NCBI GenBank assembly: GCA_002335605.1 | Contig: BEDY01000002.1 | Span: forward strand, 124,001-188,000 | Source: Prillingera fragicola | Taxonomy: Eukaryota > Basidiomycota > Tremellomycetes > Trichosporonales > Trichosporonaceae | Length of the DNA: 64,000 nt | Direction: 5' to 3' | Part shown: one piece after another, positions 9,380-20,360 of the stretch | Layout: the number at the start of each line of letters is the position of its first letter | Numbering within the stretch: position 1 is the first letter of the stretch | Position numbers and translations under genes: made by a program | Notes under the pieces: generated by a model | What the model was told of the DNA's origin: nothing | Databases searched by the model: none | Seen by the model: the letters and a program-made list of their open reading frames with translations, nothing else

Positions 9380-10903
9380 CTACAACTCGAAGACATCAAG
9401 CGGCAACCCCCCGGCCTCCCCCTTGGGCACCTCGATACTCCTCATCTGCGTAAACCCCCTGAGCCCCTCGACGCCATTAAACCTGCCCCAGCCACTCATC
9501 TTCCACCCGCCGTGCGGGACACACGGCGGGTCAGCAGGCGTAGGCGCGTTAATGTGCACGGCGCCAGCCTCAATCCTGCGCGCGACGGCTGTGGCACGCT
9601 CAGTGTCGCGCCCCCACACGCCGGCCGAGAGGCCATAGTCGCTCTCGTTGGCTAGCGTCACCATGTCGTCGATGAGCGTCGGCGAGTCGGGGATGGAGAT
9701 GAGTGCGCACAGGGGTGCAAAGGTCTCTTGCGTGTAAATGTCCATCTTGGGGGTGATGGGCCCGTAGATTGCCGGCGTGACTGTTGCGCCCGTGTTGGGG
9801 GTCGAGCCGTTCGTTTTCGGAGCGAGAACGTCGGCTGCTCCCTTGGCTGTCGCATCGTTGACGAGAGCATGGTAGCGCTCCCCCGAAGCCGCGCTGAAGA
9901 GCGCACGCGGCTTCTTCTCCTTGACCGCGTCCCACGCCGCGCGCAATTCCGCCACCAGGTCGTCATACTGCGACTCGGCGACGAGCACGCGCTCGGTAGA
10001 CATGCAGACCTGGCCGGCGTTCATGAACGCGCCAAACACAATATGGCTCGCGGCCGCCTTCAGGTCGGCGTCAGGAAGCAGCAACACGGGCGCCTTGCCG
10101 CCCAGCTCCATGAGTGTCGGCTTCAAGTGCTGCCCAGCCTGGGACGCGAGCGACGAGCCCACCCGCGTGGACCCGGTAAAGTTCAGGTGCCGCACGCGCT
10201 TGTCCGCCACGAGCGTCGAGGTGAGCCTCGGCGCGTCCGCCGCGGCAATGTGCACGACGGCGAGGGCTCCGCGGGGCAGGCCAGCGGCAAAGAGCAGCTC
10301 AGCCCACAGCGACTGGGACCTCGGTGCGGTTTCGGACGTCTTGAGCACGACCGTGTTGCCCACCAGGAGCGGGGTGACGATCGCCCGCATCGTGAGGAGG
10401 TGCACGGCGTTCCACGCTGCCATGGCCAGGCAGACGCCATAGGGCTCCCGCGAGAGAATCCACTTGTCTGCTCGTCAGCGCCACCCACAAACGGACAACT
10501 CACGGCGTTCGTCCTCGACGACTTCCTCCTTGAGCGCCTCCTCGGCATACCCCGTAAGCGCACGAAGCATGCCAGGGGCGACATTGAGCTGCTCCTGCGC
10601 CCACCAAGCCGAACAGCTCGTCTCGCTGACGTTGGCGTCAAACAGGCTCTCGGCCCATCCTGAGCTCTTGTCTTCCAGCAAGTCTGCAGCCTTGTCAAAG
10701 ACGGCTTTACGCTGTGCAAGCGGGGTGGAGGACCACTGAGGGAGCGTTGCTGACGCCGTGTCGATGGCCGCGACGAGGTCTTGTTCGGTCGAGCACTGGA
10801 CCGTCGAGGCCAGCGCGCCTGTGCCCGGGTGGTGCACCTCGTAGGTCGCTGGAGCGGTTGGGGGCGGCGTGTTGCCGATTTGGTTGAAGGTGATCTTGGG
10901 CAT
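9380..10903 (-). CDS. Aldehyde dehydrogenase, salicylaldehyde/vanillin dehydrogenase type
   Basis: Two exons, 10903-10504 and 10467-9380, joined in phase 1 through a 36-nt intron, give 495 residues. All ALDH catalytic positions are present: Asn153 in AAWNAV, Lys176 in VVLKTSET, the NAD loop FTGSTRVG (230-237), general base Glu254 in MELGGKAP, and nucleophile Cys288 in NAGQVCMST. The RVLV and C-terminal SGWGRF segments place it with bacterial-like salicylaldehyde, vanillin and benzaldehyde dehydrogenases. The frame is open upstream to 11041, but a TATATATAA sequence lies inside that extension about 100 bp before the ATG at 10903, so I chose 10903. Convergent with the PobA-type gene: together they could turn 4-hydroxybenzaldehyde into protocatechuate. 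The substrate is inferred, not shown. Confidence 0.88.
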
Positions 10904-11673
10904 GAGTGGTCGCGGTGCGCCGGTGAGGTTGCGAGTGTGAGGGCGTAAGGTGGATGAGGATGGTGCGAAGGACGCGGCAGTCGAGCGCGCTGATGCCGCT
11001 ATATATAACCGTGCATGGCTCCTGTGGGTGCGCGAGAGCATCGTGGTGAGACTGAGCGGAGACTAGATGGCCGAGGTTGCGGCGATGTGGACTGGCAAGG
11101 GTTACGGAGCGAGGGATGGAGATGGAGATGGATGTGGTGAGTAGTGGCATTGGCGGATGATCAAATGCCGAAGATTATCCGAAGTGATCACCGCACCTTG
11201 CTGAGGTGAGATCAATATCCACCCGGACCCCAGTGCTTTGCATGCATACAGCAGTGCTGGGATACGGCGAGGCCACGTCCAAATCCACGATGACAAGGAT
11301 GTGAGCTATCTCTCCTCCCATCCTTGCGTTCCGAGAGTCGAGCGTAGATCGGTGTATGTTTATGCGAGGACGTGGATTTATCCGAACCACCACCTCCGGT
11401 TCCATTGGTGCTGGCTGCGACGTGCAGCAGGGGTTCATGATATATGCAGCGTCTAGAGGGTAACACTGTCGGGCTCACAGGCTGTGCATGGGACCAATCT
11501 ACGTCTCTTTGGATAACGCAAGTCTGGTGCTTCGAGTATCTCACCTAGATCTGTTCCGTCAAGTGGTGCTTGTGGTGAGAGCAAAGCAAAAGACTACAAG
11601 GCATCCTCGCGACTGGAAACCCAGTCCCCTCGTGGCAAGTGACTACCCCACCACTTTATGCATCACTGCCTAC
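10904..11673. other. Intergenic region upstream of aldehyde dehydrogenase
   Basis: Promoter and leader of the aldehyde dehydrogenase (TATA at 11000-11008), then the 3' flank of the SDR gene ending at 11674. No other gene or RNA recognised. Confidence 0.4.
11000..11008 (-). promoter_or_regulatory. TATA box of the aldehyde dehydrogenase gene
   Basis: TTATATATA on the minus strand, ~100 bp upstream of the ATG at 10903, followed by a pyrimidine- and CAC-rich leader. Motif and spacing only. It argues against translation starting at 11041. Confidence 0.5.
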
Positions 11674-12706
11674 TCAAGCCATGCGGAATCCCGAGCTAAC
11701 CTCAACAACCTGCCCAGTCTGCGCGCCATTCTCCGCAAGCGCCACTACACGAGTCAGCACTTCCCTACCCACCCCAAGCCTGAACTCACCATAAGCCCTC
11801 GCAACGTCCTCAACCTCGCTAATCTGCTTGAGCGCATTCATGTTGCGCACGCGCTCGAGGTGGTCGGGGGAGAATCCCTGTCCCCACTCGGTGAGCATGA
11901 CACCCGGCGCGACCGCGTTGACGCGCACGTCAGGCGCGCACGCCTTTGCGAGGGATTTCGCCAGGTGGTTGGCCCCGGCTTTGGAGACGGCTGGGCTTGT
12001 CAGCACGACGTGGGGAAGGGGACGCACAGTAGGCCATCGAGCTGCCGCCCGGGTAGATGCCGGTGACGCTCGAGGAGATGATGAAGCAGCCCTTGTTGGC
12101 TTTGAGCTCGGTCTCGACGTCCTGCATCAGCCACAGGTGCGACATGACGTTGGCTGTGTAGCACTGCATCCAGTCGGCGTCGTTGGTCGCGTCTGTCGCC
12201 GTTAGCTAGGCAGGATGAGGCGGCACAGTACGAGGGAGGTAGGTTGCCGAGGGTGATGATCTTGGTTTACCCGGACCTCGTCTGCTCGTCTCATGGACCT
12301 CCATTCCCATGGACCATGCCTCTAGAGTCACTCACTGATATCGTGAAAAGCCCCAAACTTGGTCCACCCAGCATTACTAATAACCACATCCAGCCCACCA
12401 AGCGCCTTGACAGCAGCCTCAGCAATGCCCTTGACGCCCTCGCGCGTAAAGGCGTCGCCTTGGATGAGGGTGTGGCCCGTCCCCTCGAGCTTGTCGAGCG
12501 TCTCCTGGGCGCGGTCCTTGGAGGCGGCGTAGTTGATGGCGATCTTGGCGCCGCGTTGGGAGAGCTGGAGGGCGATTGCGGCGCCTTGGTGTGTTAGCTC
12601 TGCGCCAAAGGGGAAGGATGGGGGAGAAGTGGAGTAGGAGTGGGAACGTACCGAGGCCGCGAGAGCCGCCGGTGACGAGGGCGCGTTTTCCTGCGAGAGA
12701 CGGCAT
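11674..12706 (-). CDS. Classical short-chain dehydrogenase/reductase
   Basis: Four exons: 12706-12652, 12584-12336, 12192-12028, 11990-11674, all phase 1 junctions, 261 residues. Cofactor motif TGGSRGLG at residues 12-19, structural SNAG at 88-91, catalytic Ser around 141-143 (IISSSVTG), and catalytic YSVSK with Tyr156 and Lys160; the Tyr codon precedes the last splice, and only the CCCAG acceptor rebuilds the motif. A VNAVAPGVMLTEWG segment follows, as in 3-oxoacyl-ACP-reductase-like SDRs. The final motif confirms the splice choice. The substrate is unknown; SDRs of this subfamily reduce or oxidise small carbonyls and alcohols in the cytosol. Introns 1 and 2 use AAG and CAG acceptors; intron 2 is 143 nt, longer than its neighbours. 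Confidence 0.88.
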
Positions 12707-12929
12707 GAGTGTTGTGAGTGTGAGGGGTGAGAAGAGAGGGAAGAGGAATGAGGAGATGGCAAGAGTGACGAGAATAGGTTCAGTTGCTCTCGTAGCAGGC
12801 TGGTGATCCGGAGATCCGGAGATGGGCAACCTCCACCCGGCCTTCGGCGGTGGGAGTCTGAACGCCGCTTCTGTGAGGAGCTGCGGTGTGCAACGACGAT
12901 GAGCTACATGCTGGTGGTGGTGAGACCCG

Positions 12930-12963
12930 TTTGCTAAGTAGGGCAGTTTGCTAAGTAGGGCAG
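12930..12963. repeat. 17-bp perfect tandem duplication
   Basis: The unit TTTGCTAAGTAGGGCAG occurs twice back to back (12930-12946 and 12947-12963) in the SDR/regulator divergent promoter region. It may be a duplicated regulatory element or simple slippage. Confidence 0.8.
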
Positions 12964-14040
12964 TTCTTAGTGAGCTGTTCCCTCGTTCTTACTGCTGACG
13001 CCGACTAAAGCTCGAATCAACCATGAGTACAAAAGGAGCACAAATCCGTGGTCTGCGATGACTCTCCTTGCTGAAGAGAACAAAACCGGACATCCACACA
13101 CCGGACCAGGTCTTATCTAAACTATAAGATTTCTTGCCATGGACTGTTCGTCGCTTGAGCCCTGATAAGCGCTCCTCGGGATGCATGGCGCCGGCATGGG
13201 ATGTGGACGTGAGGATGCCATTGTGCCACACACCTTGGCGATGACCGCGCCGTCGACAAGGCGTTCTCATCATTCTGCCGCCCTACTACTCTCTGCTTCT
13301 CTCCATGTTTCTATAGCCTGTGCTCAGACCCCATCAAACCCAGTGGAAAGGTCAGCGACCCTTTTCGCGTCCGCCTCATGACCTACGACAAACCACGGGC
13401 CACACCGCTCTCTGTTGTCTCAACGATCTTCCCAACTTTCTCTGCAGGTGCAACCTTCCTACTGCTGAGACAGCTCAACGACAACTAGGCGACAGGAACA
13501 GGTAGCCCACCTGAACAGGTAGCCCGCATCACACATAGTGGCAGAACAGCACCACCCACACCGCCAAGACCGCCCGACAAGCAGCCAACTCTGAGAGCGT
13601 CGTGCTCTGTTCTGCCATTGCGCAGTATCCCCCTGCTTAGCGCCAAACACACCGCACACCGTCTCCTGGCATACGTACAGTAACAGCGACGAGCAATCAG
13701 CGGCGGTGTCGGCGCACCTCCGACTCTAAAATCGCTCCGACCCGTCGCGTGCGGGGTCCACGAGCCAGCGCAGCGTCTGATCGCGTGCTGACTGTGCATT
13801 GGGGCTTTGATGCGGGGATGAGCGACGAGCGTTGCTCTGCAGAACGCCGCAACTGCGCGCAAGGCAAAGGGAATATGTCAGCGAATGATTCTACTGGACT
13901 GGATGCGTCGGGGCCGGAGTAGCCGGGTGAGCCGGCGGTTGGGCGGGGCCGGCGTGTCCGGGGCTGCTGTGGTGGGGTGTGCCGCGGGTGTTCGGGAGGA
14001 GTCATATGCATGACGGGGAGGGGAGTATGCATTGCAGCAG

Positions 14041-14085
14041 AAGGAAAGGAGACTGTGGAGAGAGAGACGAGAGAGACGAGAGAAA
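14041..14085 (+). repeat. Purine-rich GA tract upstream of a regulator gene
   Basis: Strand-asymmetric AAGGAAAGGAGA..GAGAGAGACGAGAGAGACGAG stretch. GA/CT tracts of this kind are common in the promoters of this genome (another CT run lies at 53970-53988). Confidence 0.6.
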
Positions 14086-14403
14086 TGCATGCATGGGGAG
14101 AGGAGAAGAGAATGAGATTTACGGTGTAGTAAGCCACGTGGGGGCGCACAGGAGGATCATCGGCCCGGAAGTAGGAGGTGACATCTCTCTCATCCTGCAT
14201 TTGTTCTCTTTCTTCTCCTCTTGCTCATCTCTCTTGCTCTTTCTTGCTCTGCAGTCACTCCCATCCACTGCACATCCACAGCATACATCTCAATTTCATA
14301 CACAAAAGTAGCTAAGCACGCACTCCATGTCCGTGTTCCAGGTAAGCTACCCCCATCCACCAGCACCTCCCACGCCCTGCTCTTGCGACCACAACCCTCT
14401 CCC

Positions 14404-17315
14404 ATGCACCAACTCACGCTCTCCCAGCCCATCACCCCATTCAGCTTCACGACGGGTCCAGGGAACGCCCTCCGCAAGACAAAATCAGTACAAAACTGTT
14501 CGGGTGAGTACACCGTTGCGGCACAAGAGTCGTCCGACTGACCCATTTCGCAGCATGTCGCCGGCGAAAGACAAAGGTGAGCCCCGCGTCGACGACCCCG
14601 CGGTGCTCCGACCGACCACGAGCTGACACTCCCAGTGCGACCGCTTGTGGCCATGCACTCCTTGCAAGGACCGTGGCGAGGCCAACCTCTGCGAGCAGTA
14701 TGTCAAGGAGCCGTCTGACCGCCCAACGTGAGTCCGGATGCTGCGGAGTGTTCGGCAAACCACACCCGGACTGACACACCAACAGAGGGTACACCCACGT
14801 CCTGGATACATCCATCCTCGCCAACCGAGTTGCGCAGCTCGAGCAAGTCTTGTCTCGCTTGCTCACCCGTGTCGACTCTGTGGACGCATATCAGGACCTA
14901 CTGACGGATTTCAAAGATCCACTGCCGACGCTCCCGCCAAAGAAAAAGGATGATGGAAAGGGACGAGACACCAAGCCGTCGGTCGACGGCTCGGACAATG
15001 GCATGGACTATGATGACATGGACATGGCCATGTCGTCGACCAGGTCACGCGCGTTCAGCAACGCTACTGCACCAGAGTCCATCAAGCCGGCTATAACAGG
15101 ACTACCTAGGGGCGCAAACGACACCGTCTCGCCAGACATGCTCGGAGGTGCCTCGGCGGTTGCTGGGCCCTCGTTCCGTCCAGGGCAGCACGGCCAGCAA
15201 ATGACATCCGGCGGCGTCTCCCTCCCCTACCTCACCCCCGGTGCTGGCTCGACCGGCGGCGAGGGCAACACACCACAAAACACCTGGTTCCCTTCCTTTA
15301 CCCCCTCCTCGCGCGCGCCCATGCCGGATGCGTTTGCTTCTGCATCCCACATCTATGACGGGGGCGGCGCAGGCAACAGTACTTCAGCAAGTGGATTCGC
15401 GTCCAAGGCGCCTTCGGCACACGAGCATGACGCCGCACTGGCACTCGAGGGTATGGCGCTTGGGCGCGAGGTGCAGCATGCCGGGCACGCCACACCTGGG
15501 AACCCTCAGCAAGGTAAGTCGTGTGATGACGCAGTGTGCACTTTTAACTGACATGCCAAGACCCGAGCTCACTCACACCTGGGTCTCCCATGACGTTTAC
15601 GAGTTTTATCCAGAAAAAGAAGAGTGTCAAGCCCGGCGGCGTCCTCAAGTCGTTCCCCAGTGTGAAAAACCTCCCATCCATCATCGTCGGCAAGTATGTC
15701 ATTGCGCATTTCCTCGAAAACGTCGACTTTCGCTGGCGATGCTTGCATCGTCCAACGTTTGAGGCTCAGTACACGGCACTGTCCAACCGGCTCCGCTCCC
15801 CCAGCACGGACTTCTATGTCGACGAGCTCGCCACCCTTGCATTGTATGCGTCGTGTCTTGCCGTGGGAATACACTTTCTCGACGAGGAGGGCTACCGCGA
15901 CCTCAGTATGCGTGAGGAGCAGGCCGAGGATCTCGCCGCGACGTGCTGGCGCGTGTCGTACGACGCACTCGAGGCAAGCGACTGGATGCAGGTGCACGAC
16001 ATTCGCAGCGTCCAGACAATCATGTAAGCTCACCCAAGAGACAAGCACTGACCCGCAGTATCGCCGGCATCTACCTGTCCTCGGTCCGGCGAGCCAACCA
16101 GCACTGGACGTTGCTCGGCAGCGCCACGAAGGTCGCCATGGCCATTGGCTTGGCATCTGTCCCGGACGAGGCCAAGATACAGAGCGGTGAAGCCAAGGGC
16201 CTCTTGCCCCGCTGGCGGAGTGCAATTGATCGCGAAGTCGCCCGTCGTGTGTGGTACTGCCTGCTCGAGCTCGACTGGCTCTTTGCCATGGAGTATGGGT
16301 TCCTGTATCTCATCTCGCCAGAGATACACCAGACGACGGAGCCAGCCAACGTCAACGATGCGGACCTGCACGAGGACGGGCCTGTGATCAACCAGCCCGC
16401 CGAGGTGTACACCGACATGTCCTACTTCCTGCAGCGGTTGAAGCTGTTTTACCCCTTCCAGGCGGTGGTGCAAAAAGCGCGCAAGGCTCAGCGCATGCAC
16501 TATTCGTTTGTCACCCAGGCTCACGAAGAGCTCACTGCTGCGATCAACCACCGGCCAAAGTTTTACCGCTCGGCCGACACGATCGAGAACGCAGCCGACG
16601 CGGTGCAGCTGTACCGCATCAAGCGCGAGGCGATTGCGCTGTCCGAGGGAGCCGACTTTCGCCTGATGCGGCTGCACCGGTACTACTTTTCCTCGGCGTG
16701 CTCGAACCCGCGCTACCTGCTGTCCAAGCAGACCTGCCTTGGCTGCGCGCGGCGCCTGCTCGACGAGTCCAAGTGGCGCGGCAACAACTATACCAACGCG
16801 CACTACTGGGCGCACACGATGACAATCTTTGCCGCGACGATTGTGACAATCATCTATCTCAACTATGCTTTGCCGCAGGAACTGGACGAGATCAAGATGC
16901 ACGCCGAGAGCGGGATCAACCACCTGCGCTCGCTGTCGTCCAAGCGCCGCACCGACCTCGGCGAGACGGCCGACACGCTGCAGAGCCTCATGGACCTGCA
17001 GCTCTCGCGCCGCGCCGACGCGCACCCGCCGGATCTCAAGCGCACGCTCGAGGAGCTCGGCGGCGAGGCGTCGTGGGACGGATGGCTGCCTGTAAGTCTG
17101 GTTGTCCTGGGAGAGTCGTATGCTAACCACCACAGCCTGATCTCGTGGCCCTTGCGCGCCTCAACCCGGGATTCATGGGCGAGCACAATGGCGGTGCGGG
17201 CTCGGGCGAGACGCCGGGTAATGCGACGCTGCTAGAGGGTCAAGATGCTTCTGCCATGTTTGGCGGTCTGTTTGATGACCTCCAGTTTAACGATGGCAAC
17301 TTTATAGTCATGTAG
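14404..17315 (+). CDS. Zn2Cys6 transcription factor with fungal-specific TF domain
   Basis: Seven exons: 14404-14503, 14554-14576, 14636-14727, 14786-15513, 15561-16023, 16059-17091, 17136-17315; 872 residues. The zinc cluster C-x2-C-x6-C-x5-C-x2-C-x8-C spans residues 32-60 and is assembled from three exons, one of them a 23-nt microexon encoding CRRRKTK. A leucine-rich linker (RVAQLEQVLSRLL) acts as the likely coiled-coil dimeriser. A ~230-residue acidic/Ser-Gly linker then precedes the middle homology region (YVIAHFLENVDFRWRCLHRPTF, through RRVWYCLLELDW to HRYYFSSACS), as in Fungal_trans regulators. The tail is acidic (FGGLFDDLQFNDGNF), activation-like. The start is the ATG at 14404; an upstream in-frame extension to 14221 exists but sits in leader-like sequence. 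The target is unknown; the next gene downstream is a glycosyltransferase. Confidence 0.87.
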
Positions 17316-17805
17316 TGTGCGTAGTGTGCCATGTAGCGAGCCACGCGGATTGCACTTGCCGGCGGAGGTGCCTGGTGCACTGCCCGTTGCTATCCCTGGG
17401 AGAGGTGTCGAGGACAACAGAGGAGGTAGAGGGAAAGAGGCTCTGTTCGCGATTCAAGCATTGCCAGCGGTGCTGCACTGGTGATCGCTGCTAGAGACGC
17501 TGCCGATGCTACCAAGATGAGCATTGCTGGATCCCGCAGACATGTCCGACATTAGCTCTGCATGTACACGTGGGGGGAGCAAGAGGCGTGAACAGGGAAG
17601 CCACCCAGGGTAACACGGAGAGTTGTTCCTCTTGTTGTCGTACTCGCTGCTCGTCGTGCGCTCTCCTGGCCCGCACTGCTCACGTACACGCGCACGACAC
17701 GCCGCCTTGCCCGGCTCACCCAGCGGACAGCGGCCATCCTGCTCTCCTCACCCAAAGTCACCGCCGCCGTCTCATCTCGTCTCTGCCCAACCCACCAACG
17801 ACACA
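17316..17805. other. Intergenic region before the GT31-like gene
   Basis: 3' flank of the regulator and the promoter and pyrimidine-rich leader of the glycosyltransferase. Nothing else recognised. Confidence 0.4.
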
Positions 17806-19247
17806 ATGGGCCGCCTCCGCTCCCCGTCGCCGTCGCGCCAGCGCCCGCCGCCAAACGCCTCTGCACTCTCAGCCTACCTCTCACGCGCCCACCGCCTTGC
17901 CCGCCGCGCGAGACGCCACCCCTACCTCCTCTTGGCGATCTTTGTCGTCTTCCTCCCCCTCCTCCTCGTGGCGCTCTTCGTGCTCGCATGCAACGGAGGC
18001 TTTGGGCGGTGGTACTTCAACTACGCGATCGGGCTGCACCCGGGCTTGATCGCAGTCATGCCGCGGGGCAGCTGGGGCGGGAGCCATCCAGACAAGCCCC
18101 CCCGCTGGATCCAGGAAATCTACGACGCGCCGCACATGGCCAACTTTGCGCTGCCCAAGCTCACCAAGCCGACGTACGCCAGCGTCCCGGGCAGTGCGGT
18201 GAAGCGGCTCACGTCGCCGGCGATCGTCAAGCTCGACGTGTTCAGCACCGTCCAGGAGAAGAGCTACCACAAGCGCAAGCTCATCCGTGCGCACTCGCCC
18301 CTGCTCAACCTCCCGAAAGAGTACCGGCACCTCGTGGAAGTCAAGTTTGTCATGGGGCACTCGTACACTGCCGACTGGACCGTCAACACCACCATGGAGG
18401 CCCTCCTCAAGGAGGAGCAGGACGCGTACGGGGACCTCATCCGCTTGAACCTCGAGCACGGCGAGAACCTGCGCGAGGGAAAGATTCTGGACTGGATCCG
18501 CGCCGTCGGCGACGGCGAGGACGCCCCGGGCGAGACTGGCGGGAGGCCCGCGTGGTGGTTGTTCAAGATTGACGACGATGTGAGTCGCTGCCTGCCCCTG
18601 GAGGAGCTAACGGCAGGCGCTGCTGCACACGCCGCGCTTCCTCGACGAGCTGCTCAGCCTCGACGCCAGCCAGCCCGTGTACGTCGGCACGTCGCTCAAC
18701 CGCTGGCCCCCGTACCACCACCACTTCACCGGCATGGTCACGGGCTTTTCGTGGCCTCTAGTGAGTTCTCTCTGTGCCGCGGGCGACTGACGACAGGTCC
18801 AAACGCTCACAGCGGGCATCAACAAGATGAGCCGCAAGGAGATCCAGACGTGGTGGGACGACGACGTCCTCACTGGCGAGATCATGGTGCGTCCCTTGCT
18901 GTTTTCTCACTGACACGCAGTTCTGCCTCCCCCCCGGCCCAAAGTGCGCCAACTGGTCCACCTCCACGGCCGCAAAGTATCCAGCATTCTGCGACCCCCG
19001 CGCGCCGCCGCCGCACGGGTGGGCCTCCAACCCCCCGCGCGTGGACCCGCGTACGGGCCTGATTCGGCACGACGTGCTGCGGCTCATGGGCGACAAGGAC
19101 GTGTGGTTTGTCAACAAGTATTTCGCGACGCACTCGTGGTGGTTCAAGTTTGAGAACGAGTGGCGCGTAGAGTGGAACAGGTGGCTCAAGGGGGTCATGT
19201 GGAGCGTGCCCAAGGCGCTCAGAGAGTTTGCAGAGACAAAGGTCTAG
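17806..19247 (+). CDS. Golgi type II membrane glycosyltransferase, GT31-like
   Basis: Four exons: 17806-18579, 18617-18760, 18797-18886, 18921-19247, all phase 0, 444 residues. The topology is type II: a basic N-terminal cytosolic tail (RRARRH), a signal-anchor of about residues 40-61 (YLLLAIFVVFLPLLLVALFVLAC), then a lumenal domain. GT31-like features are VEVKFVMGHS, EEQDAYGDLIRLNLEHGENL, and a metal-binding KIDDD (D256-258) that falls exactly at the first exon end. VGTSLNRWP and the late MVTGFSWPL also fit the beta-1,3-galactosyl/glucosyltransferase fold. The C-terminal Cys-rich CLPPGPKCANW and Trp-rich region are unlike animal family members. Basidiomycetes use such enzymes in capsule or glycan elongation; donor and acceptor sugars are not readable from sequence. 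Confidence 0.78.
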
Positions 19248-20360
19248 GGTCGTCGTGGGGTGTAGAGGGTGTGCATTGGGGAACGTCTGTTACGGCTACA
19301 AGTGTGGAGAATGCATCGAATAATCACGAGTCCGCAGCGAGGTAGCTCGGGCGAGAGGTCAAGACGGTGGTGCGGCGTGGCAGGGAACAAGCTCCTCTGA
19401 GCTCTGAGAGTTAGAAACTTGGTTCTACGTATCTGTGCAGAGTAGACGAGAGTAAAAACGTACGAGTTGCGATACCGACTGAGAGCCCGGTCGAGGAGAA
19501 ACGTACCCGTCGATCTCGTCGATCACGACCACATGTCCACGATCCGGCGGGTCCCCGCCATACTCCAACGCGCCGACGCGCCGAAGCTGGCTGCGAGCTC
19601 CCAGGCATACATGCCTTGTGAGATCTCTGCGCAGCACGGCATTAGACTGGTAGGGTCGTGCTAGGGTCGCGCAGGGCTGGCAAGGACGTATGGCGCCAGA
19701 GCCTGCGCTGGCGAGCTGGCACTGCCATGGGTTGTGAGTGCGAGGTGTAGCTGAAACTAGAGCTTAGGCTGCTGGATGAGCACGAGGGCTGGGTAGCCGC
19801 ACGCTCATAATATGGCTCGGCTGACTGCTCGTTGGGCTACAGCGTGCGTGAACGTGTGAGCGCTCACACTTGTCAGCCATAAATGCGTCCCAGGTCAAGA
19901 CCCAGTCAAACAGTCGTTGTGCTTCTGCCCCATGCAGAATGCACAGATGTAAGCTGGCCAGGAAGAGGCCAGAGCAACACCAGGCCAACGTTAGAGCAAG
20001 GCTAGAGCACCAGAGCAGCAGCAAGAAGGGTCGACGGATGGTTGTGAGCCGGCGGCAGTGGCCGGAGATGTCCGATCCAGTGGACTTCGGCGTGTCGATG
20101 GCGTTCGGCGTGTCTTTGTTATTGTTCTTGTGCTCGTGTCTTTACAGGCTAGGCTATGCTGATGCGGCCCGCACATGCTTGAAGGAATACCGTGTGCCGA
20201 GGCGTGGAACCCCTGCGTGTCATCAGAGACCACCACCTCGTCCCACCACCACACCCACCAACTCCATCGGCCTCACTCCTCCCGGTCAAGTAGCCGTCGC
20301 CCACCTTGTCTTCGTTCATAAACCACCAGCGCTCGCCTCCTGCCCTCCCCACCTACAGCC
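19248..20360. other. Intergenic region before the histidinol-dehydrogenase-like gene
   Basis: 1.1 kb with no supported gene. The last ~150 bases are C-rich leader of the next gene. A 224-residue frame at 19870-20544 overlaps the hisD start out of frame and has no family signal. Confidence 0.4.

Larger units (their letters stand above)
12707..14403. other. Long divergent intergenic region SDR / Zn2Cys6 regulator
   Basis: A 1.7-kb divergent region. It holds a 17-bp tandem duplication at 12930-12963, a near-repeat of a 13-mer (13496-13508 and 13513-13525), and an AG-rich tract near 14040-14090. No gene is supported; the reading frames at 13485-14200 lack family signal. Confidence 0.4.

Noticed and set aside
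11488..12066. A 192-residue plus-strand frame opposite the SDR gene
   Set aside because: Antisense to well-supported SDR exons with catalytic motifs.
16030..17133. A 367-residue frame antisense to the large Zn2Cys6 gene
   Set aside because: Runs across real exons and an intron on the other strand; no family signal.
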